Source: a virus
Reading direction: 5' to 3' (one strand)
DNA: 23,568 bases
Virus record (IMG/VR): IMGVR_UViG_3300022200_000445
Coordinates: 1-23,568 of that record
The first letter of the stretch is position 1. Each line of letters starts with the position of its first letter. Below are positions 1 through 6,681 of this stretch, piece after piece. Made by a program: the position numbers and the translations under genes. A model generated the notes under the pieces. It was given only the letters and a program-made list of their open reading frames with translations. It was not told the DNA's origin and ran no database searches.

Positions 1-36
1 CTGTAGCCTTATACTTATCTATATACACCTATATGC

Positions 37-78
37 ACCCCGGGTAACCTTAAGTTTATTATACACGTTTCCCGGGGT
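37..78. repeat. Inverted repeat flanking the left-edge -10 box, operator candidate
   Basis: ACCCCGGG at 37-44 and its exact reverse complement CCCGGGGT at 71-78 bracket the TATAAT box. One arm sits in the -35/-10 spacer and the other around or just after the expected transcription start. This placement suits a repressor or activator site. It could instead be structural, because the downstream arm would be at the 5' end of the transcript. No regulator gene is visible in the window. Confidence 0.5.
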
Positions 79-86
79 TCTGTCAA
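58..86 (-). promoter_or_regulatory. Consensus sigma-70 promoter reading out of the left edge
   Basis: On the minus strand TTGACA (81-86) is followed after exactly 17 bases by TATAAT (58-63), a 12/12 match to the bacterial sigma-70 consensus. It lies just after the stop of the HNH gene (96-632) and fires towards position 1, so its gene is outside the window. The spacer and the start region carry an inverted repeat (arms 37-44 and 71-78). Seen directly; activity is inferred. Confidence 0.88.
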
Positions 87-95
87 GTACTTTCT

Positions 96-632
96 TTACT
101 CAGCGTCTAGAATCACTAGATCACCAGCCTCGAAAGAATTACGTTTAGAGCAGTTCTCAGACGCAGTAAGTATCTGTAAGTTTTCTGGTACATGTAGCCC
201 ACACACCGTTTTCCCATGAATGGGTATTATGTGATCTACATGATACTGTATGCCTGTCTCTATAGTCATTTGACGACACCTTTTATATATCGTATTTATC
301 TGCTTCTGCTGTTCAACTGTTAGCCAAGCTGGTCTTGCATTGTACCTTCGATACCTACAACGTACATCATTTTCCCGTGCTTTATCTGGGTTATTCTTAC
401 GCCATTGACGATTAGACTGTAGTACCTTTTCCTTGTTCTCGTCAAGGTACTTACGTTGCTTTTCCCTAATCTCTTCACGGTTCTCTTGGTAGTATTGCTT
501 CTTTCGACCTAGGTACTTCTCACGATTAGCTTGGTAACGTTCTTTTGCTTCAACAACCAGTTTTTCTTTATTACGCTTTCGGTATTCTCTTGCGTATTCC
601 CTAGCCGCCTGTAGTTGCTGTTCAGTTTTCAT
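96..632 (-). CDS. HNH endonuclease with basic helical N-terminal arm
   Basis: A 178-residue protein. Residues 1-90 are a highly charged helix built from loose repeats of the form YxxENREKxR. These are common in free-standing phage HNH proteins and probably bind DNA. The nuclease part is at about 128-168: YHVDHIIPIHGK, then CGLHVPENLQIL and ASENCSKRN. This matches the D-H...N...N layout of the HNH family, which nicks DNA with a divalent metal. It is the last gene before the left-edge promoter and its start overlaps the end of the preceding 62-aa gene by 11 bases, with only a weak ribosome site. Such genes are usually selfish homing endonucleases; a role in packaging is possible but less likely this far from the terminase. 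HNH assignment is firm, biological role inferred. Confidence 0.88.
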   Translation of the reverse strand: MKTEQQLQAAREYAREYRKRNKEKLVVEAKERYQANREKYLGRKKQYYQENREEIREKQRKYLDENKEKVLQSNRQWRKNNPDKARENDVRCRYRRYNARPAWLTVEQQKQINTIYKRCRQMTIETGIQYHVDHIIPIHGKTVCGLHVPENLQILTASENCSKRNSFEAGDLVILDAE

Positions 633-810
633 CAGCAGGTTGTACTACCAAAGTACCTTCTTCTACTTGCTTAAGTATCTCTGCGTAGTGACGGTTAGCT
701 GGGTCCAGCGGTACTGACATCTCTTGGCCGTCGATGGTGGCTTGGATGCCTCCGTTAGTTCCACCCAAGTCCAGCTTGTACTGCGCTGCTGTGATGTTCA
801 TATTATCCAT
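622..810 (-). CDS. Small conserved phage protein in the fibre cluster
   Basis: A 62-residue acidic protein with no membrane segment or signal peptide. The central part, VPLDPANRHYAEILKQVEEG, resembles a short protein I associate with tail-fibre ends of podo- and siphoviruses, but I know no proven function. The ATG at 810 has GGAG eight bases upstream and lies 2 bases after the stop of the fibre protein; a second Met at residue 4 is a possible alternative. Its end overlaps the HNH gene by 11 bases. Translation is likely coupled to the fibre gene. Function unknown; tail assembly or fibre accessory role is only suggested by position. Confidence 0.75.
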   Translation of the reverse strand: MDNMNITAAQYKLDLGGTNGGIQATIDGQEMSVPLDPANRHYAEILKQVEEGTLVVQPADEN

Positions 811-812
811 GA

Positions 813-1913
813 TTATAACTCCGCATCTAGTTGGATTGATGGAACTGGTACGCCACTTGTCCGAAGAAAACCACTCCGCCCCGCAGTGTTTACGGCTGTG
901 ACAGCTTCTATCTCAACAGCTTTTCTATGGCTTGAGGTCGAGAGGGTCACTGGGCTTGTAGTAATCGCCGCCCCCGCTACGAAAACCTTAAAACTTGATT
1001 GATTGAAGACGGTTCCAGTAGGATCAGCCCGCATTTCAACAGGCAGTGTAACTGGTGCGTAAAAGCCTGTGGTGCTGTAAAAGCTACCAGTTGCTACCGC
1101 TTCATTCGTCCCAGTTTTGGGGCATAACTCTTGGAAATACCGCTGACACAAAGCCAATTCCTGCCCGTAGCTACGATGCTCGAACGGGGTGGCTGTGTCG
1201 CCTACTTCTAGTTGGACGCCTGTAATCTGGAAGTAGTTGCTTGTGCTGCTAGCTATGTTTACGCCGTGGCCGTTTGCTATTGACACATAAGATGAGTTAG
1301 ATACCCAAGTATCAGAATTACCGTCTGCTATCTTCAGACCTTCTGGTGCGGCAAGCCACCAAGACAGATTTAAACCTATACCATTACCCGTGTCTAAAGC
1401 GGACCCCGTGTCTCCAACAATACTAATAGTTTTATACTCCCATGTATCCGCTACATCTATACTATAAGCTGTGTTAAAGTACCGACTTGTGGCAGATGTT
1501 TCTATGGAGAATGCGTATGTTCCAGCAACATTAGATTTAACCCAAAATGATAGCGTTAACTCTTTTGCAGTAGCAGTGTTGTAGTCTAAATGACTTACAT
1601 CATAGCCTTCTACTCTGGAATTTACCCTAATCTGATTTGGAGATGCTTGTGCTGTTGTGCAGTTTATTTTCCAACTATATGAGAATCCATTTGGGGTGTC
1701 CGTTGATTGACTAACTGTGTGAGTACCCGATATTCCACTGGAGCAACCTAAGTTCACTCTATCAATGGCGTAATATCCAGATGTTGTAACCCCAGCCACA
1801 CTAGTCCCACGCTGTGCCACCTGCATTGCACCATTGATAATCAAGTTACGATTACTCAAAGCACCATCGTTGTAGACGTTGCCTAGATCGGCTAGTCCTC
1901 TTGCTTTAGACAT
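813..1913 (-). CDS. Tail fibre / receptor-binding protein, beta-sandwich type
   Basis: A 366-residue protein. It begins with a short arm and then NLIINGAMQVAQRGTS (about 23-38), a start typical of phage tail proteins with a carbohydrate-binding-like jelly roll. Residues 40-245 are rich in Ser/Thr/Gly and alternating beta pattern, with YYAIDR and SFWVKSN. QITGVQLEVGDTATPFEHR (about 228-246) closes the sandwich and is followed by GQELALCQRYFQE, a frequent linker before the variable C-terminal tip. The ATG has a strong GGGAGG seven bases upstream, inside the end of the 109-aa gene, which it overlaps by 8 bases. As the most distal large fibre gene with a variable-looking tip it is a good candidate for the host-binding protein, but the receptor cannot be told. 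No enzyme motif is seen. Confidence 0.78.
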   Translation of the reverse strand: MSKARGLADLGNVYNDGALSNRNLIINGAMQVAQRGTSVAGVTTSGYYAIDRVNLGCSSGISGTHTVSQSTDTPNGFSYSWKINCTTAQASPNQIRVNSRVEGYDVSHLDYNTATAKELTLSFWVKSNVAGTYAFSIETSATSRYFNTAYSIDVADTWEYKTISIVGDTGSALDTGNGIGLNLSWWLAAPEGLKIADGNSDTWVSNSSYVSIANGHGVNIASSTSNYFQITGVQLEVGDTATPFEHRSYGQELALCQRYFQELCPKTGTNEAVATGSFYSTTGFYAPVTLPVEMRADPTGTVFNQSSFKVFVAGAAITTSPVTLSTSSHRKAVEIEAVTAVNTAGRSGFLRTSGVPVPSIQLDAEL

Positions 1914-2235
1914 TAGATACCCTCCCGCTGCGCAGCCACGTTGGCTTCACAGGCTTTATAGGCTTCATAGGCTTCACAGGCTTCATAGGATCTTCTGACA
2001 CATGGGCCTCATACGCTGCAATGACCTCTGGGGTGTGCATCAGTGCTACCAATGCTTGAACCTCTTGTGGCTCCCCTGTCACGTCGTCTGAGGGTGAGAT
2101 TACGTGGCGGTGGAAGCTACGGCTGATCTCTACACCATCACGTTCGATGACAGTGGCGTGACGACATTGGATGTGCTTGAAGTCACCGACTACTTCGTAT
2201 TTGTCGATGATAGTGCGTTCTGTAAGTGTTGCCAT
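1906..2235 (-). CDS. Fibre-cluster protein with Lys-Pro repeat tail
   Basis: A 109-residue protein. Residues 1-80 (TERTIIDKYEVVGDFKHIQ..., ATVIERDGVEISRSFHRHVISP) resemble a small protein found beside tail fibres in many marine phages; its function is not established. The C-terminus, from about residue 82, is a run of [VMI]KP triplets coded by five tandem 9-bp units. AAGGAG lies eight bases before the ATG. Its end overlaps the next fibre gene by 8 bases. It may be a fibre chaperone or attachment protein, which I infer only from its place. Confidence 0.72.
   Translation of the reverse strand: MATLTERTIIDKYEVVGDFKHIQCRHATVIERDGVEISRSFHRHVISPSDDVTGEPQEVQALVALMHTPEVIAAYEAHVSEDPMKPVKPMKPIKPVKPTWLRSGRVSNV
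1943..1987. repeat. Five tandem 9-bp units (GGCTTCACA type)
   Basis: Five head-to-tail 9-mers (ggcttcaca, ggctttata, ggcttcata, ggcttcaca, ggcttcata) lie in frame within the 109-aa gene and code for the Lys-Pro-hydrophobic repeat. The unit length is a multiple of three, so copy number can change by slippage without a frameshift. Confidence 0.9.
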
Positions 2236-2264
2236 TGGTTAGGCTCCTTGTATGCTTGTTTATC

Positions 2265-2305
2265 GTGGCGTTGTTGCCACCTGACTACCCTGTGATCCAA
2301 CAGGG
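2265..2305 (-). other. Two consecutive stem-loops between fibre genes
   Basis: In the 74-base gap after the 327-aa fibre gene, CCCTGT (2288-2293) pairs with ACAGGG (2300-2305), and GTGGC (2265-2269) pairs with GCCAC (2276-2280). Neither is followed by a U-run on the minus strand, so these look more like transcript-stabilising or processing hairpins than intrinsic terminators. Confidence 0.5.
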
Positions 2306-2309
2306 GTGG

Positions 2310-3293
2310 TTATGATGTTGTTCGGTATGTAAAATCTACGTGTATGTTTGCACCAGAGGAAAGGCCTGTTTGGACAAAACTTTCATTGTCTTTATATGAA
2401 CGGACGTAAATGGTTGGCGCACCACCGCCGATAGCCCAACCCATCCCAAGACAGCCTGTAGGCAAGTCCTGCAAGGCAAAGTATGGCGTAAAACCTGTAG
2501 TGTCAGCGGGGGTAAATGGAAGTCCGTAGATGATAGAAGCCCCGCCAGTTGCTATATAGCAATCAAAACCTATCCTAACTAATTGCCCGATTTTAGTATA
2601 TGTAGCATTGTAGGAAGAAAAAGTCCCAGAACTGAGAACAGGCGTCCAAGTCCCCTCCTCGTAATCATCCAGCGTATTGGCTGCTGAATAAACACCAGCA
2701 GCAGTGCCGAGGGTTACACCAGCAGGGATGATGACATGGCCTGACGAGTCGATGCGCATACGCTCTGCGGCAGAGGTGTTGTCGTAAAAACTAAACTCGT
2801 CAGAAGTACCCAAGCCAATACTGTACTCGTGTGACCCAGACTTATACGAAGTCAAAACTTGCCGATTTGACGTAGATGTTTCAATCGCAATTAGCTTGTG
2901 GTTTGTTCCAGAAACTTTCAAGCCAGAATAGTCAGTCGCACTAGACAATTCTAATTGCGCACTAGGCGAAGCCGTACCGATACCCACGTTACCTGTAGCA
3001 ACCAGAACATCTGTAGTAGTCGTCCCTGTGAACGTCTGGTTAGCCACCTCGAAAGGTGTATAAGCAACGTACTCAAGGATATCATTCAGAGCAGCACCAG
3101 CAGTCAGCACGATGTCTGAACCATTAGTAGCCGTGTAGTCCGCAGCAGCTAGCTTAACGCCGTTGAGGTACACGTCCACGAACTGAGGGGTATAACCTGC
3201 TGTCGGGAAGGATGTCTGAGAGGCTGTAGCTGTGAATGCTTCACGGTGCTGTGTAGCCTGTGGGACTGGCTGTGTGCCGATGTATCCACTCAT
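2310..3293 (-). CDS. Tail fibre protein, MSGYIG family
   Basis: A 327-residue fibre. The N-terminus MSGYIGTQPVPQATQ is shared in style with the two fibres upstream and is probably the virion-attachment end. Residues 17-80 form a beta domain (FTATASQTSFPTAGYTPQFVDVYLNG...), a common phage fibre module. Residues 98-190 hold shaft motifs GNVGIGTASPSAQLEL and AAERMRIDSSG, also present in the S74 fibre. DDYEEGTWTPVL (about 210-221) starts a C-terminal beta domain that ends at the stop and probably forms the tip. No S74 chaperone is present. GGAGG seven bases before the ATG lies inside the preceding gene, and the two reading frames overlap by four bases (ATGA), indicating coupled translation. Confidence 0.82.
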   Translation of the reverse strand: MSGYIGTQPVPQATQHREAFTATASQTSFPTAGYTPQFVDVYLNGVKLAAADYTATNGSDIVLTAGAALNDILEYVAYTPFEVANQTFTGTTTTDVLVATGNVGIGTASPSAQLELSSATDYSGLKVSGTNHKLIAIETSTSNRQVLTSYKSGSHEYSIGLGTSDEFSFYDNTSAAERMRIDSSGHVIIPAGVTLGTAAGVYSAANTLDDYEEGTWTPVLSSGTFSSYNATYTKIGQLVRIGFDCYIATGGASIIYGLPFTPADTTGFTPYFALQDLPTGCLGMGWAIGGGAPTIYVRSYKDNESFVQTGLSSGANIHVDFTYRTTS

Positions 3294-4381
3294 GGTGTTA
3301 CCTCCAGTGCTGTTAGTCGAGCCTCAAGGGCATCAATCTTGTTGAGTGCTTCTTGTAGTGCTGCTGTTAGGATTGGTGTGAGTTTAGAGTAGTCAACACC
3401 TTGGTAGTCAGGGACACTACGAGTACCCATGACAGCAGGAACAGCAGGTGTTAACTCTACGCCTTCATCATCATAAGTAGCTTCTACTGCTGGAGTAACT
3501 TCATACTCCTCATCACGCATTGCATCCTTGGAACCAGTGACTGCACGTGGATGCAACTCTTGTAGTTCGTGAGCAAGGAAACCATCGTGCCAAGAACCAT
3601 CAGACTTAAAGGTGTAGGTGCATGGACGCATCATCTTAACGATGTCAGCAGCGCCTTGGACTGGCGTGATGTTCTCTTTTAGGCGGTAGTCTGAGGATGT
3701 GTTATAACCAGTAGAGGAGCCGTTTACCCCAATATCCCCAACAAGCGCGGTATCTCTATAGAATTCAACAATTCTACCGTCAGAGCCGCTTCTCTGCAAG
3801 AAAAGTGGAGCTTGGGCGGACCTAGACGCGACAAGTGCACTCGGCTCAATGGTGACTCCTTGCGCGGTTCCAGTACCAAACGACAAGGAGGAGGTAGTCC
3901 CCACAAGCACATTACCGCTTGCATCGATGCGCATACGCTCTACTGGTGGATTTGCTGGGTCGGTTCCATCCACATTGTTGGTCGAGAATGCAATGATGCC
4001 CTTATGCCACGTTGTGGCGTCTGCGATGAACTTTATATTTGCCATACCCGCACCAGCGGGGGCATACGACCGTGGTGAGGCCATAATAGTACCTACCACA
4101 TCATTTACCGATACATCAGCAACTTGTTTTTCAAGGCGTAATGTGCCGCCCTGCATTGAGAATTTCTCAGCGGGAACCGCCGTATCGATACCCACGTTAC
4201 CACTAGCATCAATAGTAACAGCAGTAGCCGCAGCGTTGTCGTCGATGCCTAGTGAGGTAAAGGCACCAGTTACGGTAGTTGCTCCAGTAACATCAAGTGT
4301 ACCGTCTACGTTAGCATTACCATTGATATCAGCCCCAGTGGTACTGAGGTTGACCGCCTTAGTTCCAATATAACCAGCCAT
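3290..4381 (-). CDS. Tail fibre with C-terminal S74 self-cleaving chaperone
   Basis: A 363-residue fibre. Residues 1-15 carry the MAGYIGTKAVNLST head; residues 16-225 are a beta-repeat shaft with GNVGI and ERMRIDASGN motifs. From about 228 comes the intramolecular chaperone auto-processing domain (peptidase S74): SSDYRLKENITPV, then PCTYTFK, DGFLAHELQELHP, and a closing coiled coil DYSKLTPILTAALQEAL...ARLTALE. In this family a Ser and a Lys five residues later cut the chain; S230 and K235 fit, so a ~134-residue piece would be released after trimerisation. An acidic 'TPAVEA/TPAVPA' insert (about 295-317) interrupts the domain, a variation also seen in other marine phages. It probably forms a trimeric receptor-binding fibre. 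Ribosome site GGAGC before the ATG. Confidence 0.93.
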   Translation of the reverse strand: MAGYIGTKAVNLSTTGADINGNANVDGTLDVTGATTVTGAFTSLGIDDNAAATAVTIDASGNVGIDTAVPAEKFSMQGGTLRLEKQVADVSVNDVVGTIMASPRSYAPAGAGMANIKFIADATTWHKGIIAFSTNNVDGTDPANPPVERMRIDASGNVLVGTTSSLSFGTGTAQGVTIEPSALVASRSAQAPLFLQRSGSDGRIVEFYRDTALVGDIGVNGSSTGYNTSSDYRLKENITPVQGAADIVKMMRPCTYTFKSDGSWHDGFLAHELQELHPRAVTGSKDAMRDEEYEVTPAVEATYDDEGVELTPAVPAVMGTRSVPDYQGVDYSKLTPILTAALQEALNKIDALEARLTALEVTP

Positions 4382-4382
4382 A

Positions 4383-4688
4383 TTATGTTTGCTCCAGTAC
4401 GCTTACGATTACATCAGCTGATGCAGCGGTATCGCTAGTAACTACAACAGTATTAGTTGTCTCTAGAATGATCTTACCATCAAGTACTGATACTGCTGAG
4501 TTAGCGGGGATAGGAACACCCTTCACTAAGTAGACACCAGCAACCTGGACATCTACAGCAATCTGAGAAGCAGTTACATTAGAGATATTAAGTCCAATGA
4601 CAACTGCTGTAGTTGAAGCACCTACCGTATACGTAGTGACAGGCGAGGTGCCAACACTAGCTGAGGTGTAGTTAAGAAAGATATTCAT
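4383..4688 (-). CDS. Small beta-rich virion-type protein
   Basis: A 101-residue protein rich in Val, Thr, Ser and Ala with alternating beta-strand pattern (TTYTVGASTTAVVIGLNISN, VYLVKGVPIPANSAVSVLDGK). This type is common near phage fibres and looks like a single beta-sandwich domain, with no catalytic motif. The ATG overlaps the stop of the HNH gene by four bases (ATGA). A similar strand pattern is seen in the 120-aa protein at 19905-20267. Likely structural; exact role unknown. Confidence 0.7.
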   Translation of the reverse strand: MNIFLNYTSASVGTSPVTTYTVGASTTAVVIGLNISNVTASQIAVDVQVAGVYLVKGVPIPANSAVSVLDGKIILETTNTVVVTSDTAASADVIVSVLEQT

Positions 4689-5191
4689 TTAGTTATTCCC
4701 TTTAAGATCATGTTGCACCAGAAGGCCATTTGTTCATCTGTAAGCTCTTGGCGTAAGATGTTAACGCGAGCGCACACAAGCCTTACGTTATAGTGTGTGT
4801 ACCCCTTTGAGCTGTCTACTCTGTCTACACTAACAGCGTAATCGTTCTTAGAAGTAGCTCCTGATGTATACTGCATCTGGAGTCCTGTTACTGCACAGAG
4901 ACCCCCTTGGTTGGCATACATGATATCGATCTGCTCTTTACCTATCAGGACTTCAAGACCCCTCCGCCGAGCGTTACCTTTTAAGTTATTCCAGAGTTGT
5001 ACCTTAAACCCAACCTCAGTTAGTCTGTACTCCCCTTGCTTAATCGATACGCAGTCCTTACAGTGGTAGGTTCTTCCTGCTGTATTCTTGCGGTAGGTAC
5101 TCTTGTGAAAGTCAAACTCAGACTTTAAAACATTACACTTGCTGCAACGAAGGTTACCGTCTTCAACGACTCTGATATCGTAGACACCCAT
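4685..5191 (-). CDS. HNH-type endonuclease with N-terminal zinc ribbon
   Basis: A 168-residue protein. An N-terminal zinc-ribbon-like part has CSKC at 16-19 and CKDC at about 44-47. A basic helical region follows (LKGNARRRGL), then GGLCAVTGLQM (about 96-106) and SVDRVDSSKGYTHYNVRLVCARVN (about 121-144). This resembles the beta-beta-alpha metal nuclease core of free-standing homing endonucleases, with Asp/Arg in place of the usual His-His pair (VDR where many have IDH), as in related phage families. It sits between two fibre genes, overlapping the following one by 4 bases and starting 5 bases after the previous stop, so it was inserted without breaking a gene. It probably spreads by cutting fibre regions of related phages. 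The nuclease call is good; target unknown. Confidence 0.78.
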   Translation of the reverse strand: MGVYDIRVVEDGNLRCSKCNVLKSEFDFHKSTYRKNTAGRTYHCKDCVSIKQGEYRLTEVGFKVQLWNNLKGNARRRGLEVLIGKEQIDIMYANQGGLCAVTGLQMQYTSGATSKNDYAVSVDRVDSSKGYTHYNVRLVCARVNILRQELTDEQMAFWCNMILKGITK

Positions 5192-5196
5192 TTAAC

Positions 5197-6669
5197 TCAG
5201 CCCAATGCTATTGCCAAGGCAAGGGCAGTGCCCGCTTGGTCTACGTCTAAGTTAGTGCGTGCTGCAGCCGCTGTAGAGGCCCCTGTGCCACCGTCTGCTA
5301 CCGCTAGGTCACCTGATGAGGTAATAGTGGAGAGGTCCGCTGTAAGGACCCCTGAGGCGTTGAGAGTAGTGAAGCTACCAGCTGCTGCGGATGCACCACC
5401 AATGATTGCACCATCGACTGTACCACCATTGATATCAGCAGTAGTTGCTACAAGAGAGCTCGTAGTTACAGCTGCTGGGGTTGTACCACCAATAACTGTA
5501 CCATCGATTGTACCACCATTCAAGTCCATCGTGGTTACAGTACCGAGGCTAGTCCAAGTACCTGTAAGTGATCCACCACCTGTAGCGTTGAGGGTTGTGA
5601 CAGTTGCTGCTGCAGGTGTTGTACCACCTAGTACCGCGTCTACAGTACCAGCATTGATATCCGCTGTAGTGGCTACAAGAGAGCTCGTAGTTACAGCTGC
5701 TGGAGTAGTAGCACCAATAGTTGTACCATCGATAGTACCTCCATTGATATCAGTAGTTGTAAGGACTGAGGAAGCGACAGTAACTACACCAGTGACATCA
5801 GCGATAGAAGCAGCTGCTGTACTGTCCTTAGCTTTGATATTAGTAACCTCAAGGTTAGTCATATCGAAGGTAGTAGCATTAACAGTTGTAGCGTTGATAG
5901 TTACGAAGGTAGGGCTATCAGTTGTAGCTACACCTTGGTTCAATGCCTTGATAGCTGCGATGTTAGTAAGCTCAGAGTCCATGAGGGCTCCAGCAGCTGT
6001 TACATTGGTAGTATCAGTTACATCAGCGTTAGTTTCTACAGTGTCTAGCTTAGTACCGTCTGTAGCTACGTCACGTCCGTCTACAGTGCCACCAACAGTG
6101 ATGTTACCTGTAGCACTCAGTGCAGTGAAGCTACCAGCCAGAGGAGTTGTAGCACCGATGACAGTGTTATCAATAGTACCGCCATTGATGTCAGCTGTAG
6201 TAAGCACAGCAGAGGCAATAGTAAAGACGCCAGTGCTATCAGCAATAGTAGCAGAAGCTGTACCATCGTTAGCTTTGATATTTGTAACCTCTAGGTTTAC
6301 GGACTCAAGTGTTCCTGCAAAGAAACCGTCCTTAAACATGTAGATAGTGGCACCTAGGTCTACATCGTTAGTTGTAGCAGGGTACACAACACCGTTACTA
6401 ATATACAGCTGCTCCTCAGCTACAGAAGATACATCAACATAAAAAGATAGGCGATCATTACCTGTATCAATCTCAATCTTATTAAGAGGTGTGGTAAGAC
6501 CAGCATCCCCAATAAGACCGATGACTGGACCTTCAGCTGTAGTACCGTCATGAGCATGACCAGTAGAGTTGTTGAATGAGTCTAAAAGAGCATCAAACTC
6601 GTTGTTAGAGTCAGACGACTGGATAACGTCACCGTCTGTGTATGTACTCTGGCGTATGTAACCTGCCAT
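5197..6669 (-). CDS. Repeat-rich tail fibre protein, probably the proximal fibre
   Basis: A 490-residue protein, almost wholly Ala/Thr/Val/Gly/Ser/Asp with very few aromatic or basic residues. The N-terminus (MAGYIRQSTYTDGDVIQ...NSTGHAHDG) is a conserved phage fibre head with a HxH motif. From about residue 125 two ~32-residue blocks start with NLEVTNIKA, and five ~30-residue units carry the pattern TT-D-NGGT-DG--IG-TTPAA---S/TLxA. The C-terminus ends in VADGGTGASTAAAARTNL, a common fibre terminus. Such repeats form beta-helical trimer shafts. It lies immediately after the nozzle gene, so it likely bridges the tail to the distal fibres encoded downstream. No S74 domain or enzyme is present. 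Confidence 0.87.
   Translation of the reverse strand: MAGYIRQSTYTDGDVIQSSDSNNEFDALLDSFNNSTGHAHDGTTAEGPVIGLIGDAGLTTPLNKIEIDTGNDRLSFYVDVSSVAEEQLYISNGVVYPATTNDVDLGATIYMFKDGFFAGTLESVNLEVTNIKANDGTASATIADSTGVFTIASAVLTTADINGGTIDNTVIGATTPLAGSFTALSATGNITVGGTVDGRDVATDGTKLDTVETNADVTDTTNVTAAGALMDSELTNIAAIKALNQGVATTDSPTFVTINATTVNATTFDMTNLEVTNIKAKDSTAAASIADVTGVVTVASSVLTTTDINGGTIDGTTIGATTPAAVTTSSLVATTADINAGTVDAVLGGTTPAAATVTTLNATGGGSLTGTWTSLGTVTTMDLNGGTIDGTVIGGTTPAAVTTSSLVATTADINGGTVDGAIIGGASAAAGSFTTLNASGVLTADLSTITSSGDLAVADGGTGASTAAAARTNLDVDQAGTALALAIALG
5447..5703. repeat. 32-bp exact direct repeat inside the shaft gene
   Basis: The same 32 bases occur at 5447-5478 and 5672-5703, 225 bases apart (75 codons, in frame). 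They encode the TTSSLVAT part of two shaft units. Other, less exact copies surround them. In-frame recombination between these copies would shorten or lengthen the fibre by 75 residues. Confidence 0.92.
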
Positions 6670-6681
6670 CTAATCTCTCCT

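Noticed and set aside
5228-6343. 371-residue open frame on the plus strand opposite the shaft gene
   Set aside because: It mirrors the repetitive Ala/Thr/Val coding of the minus-strand fibre gene; composition is Val/Ser/Pro-rich nonsense with no ribosome site or family motif, and all other genes are on the minus strand.
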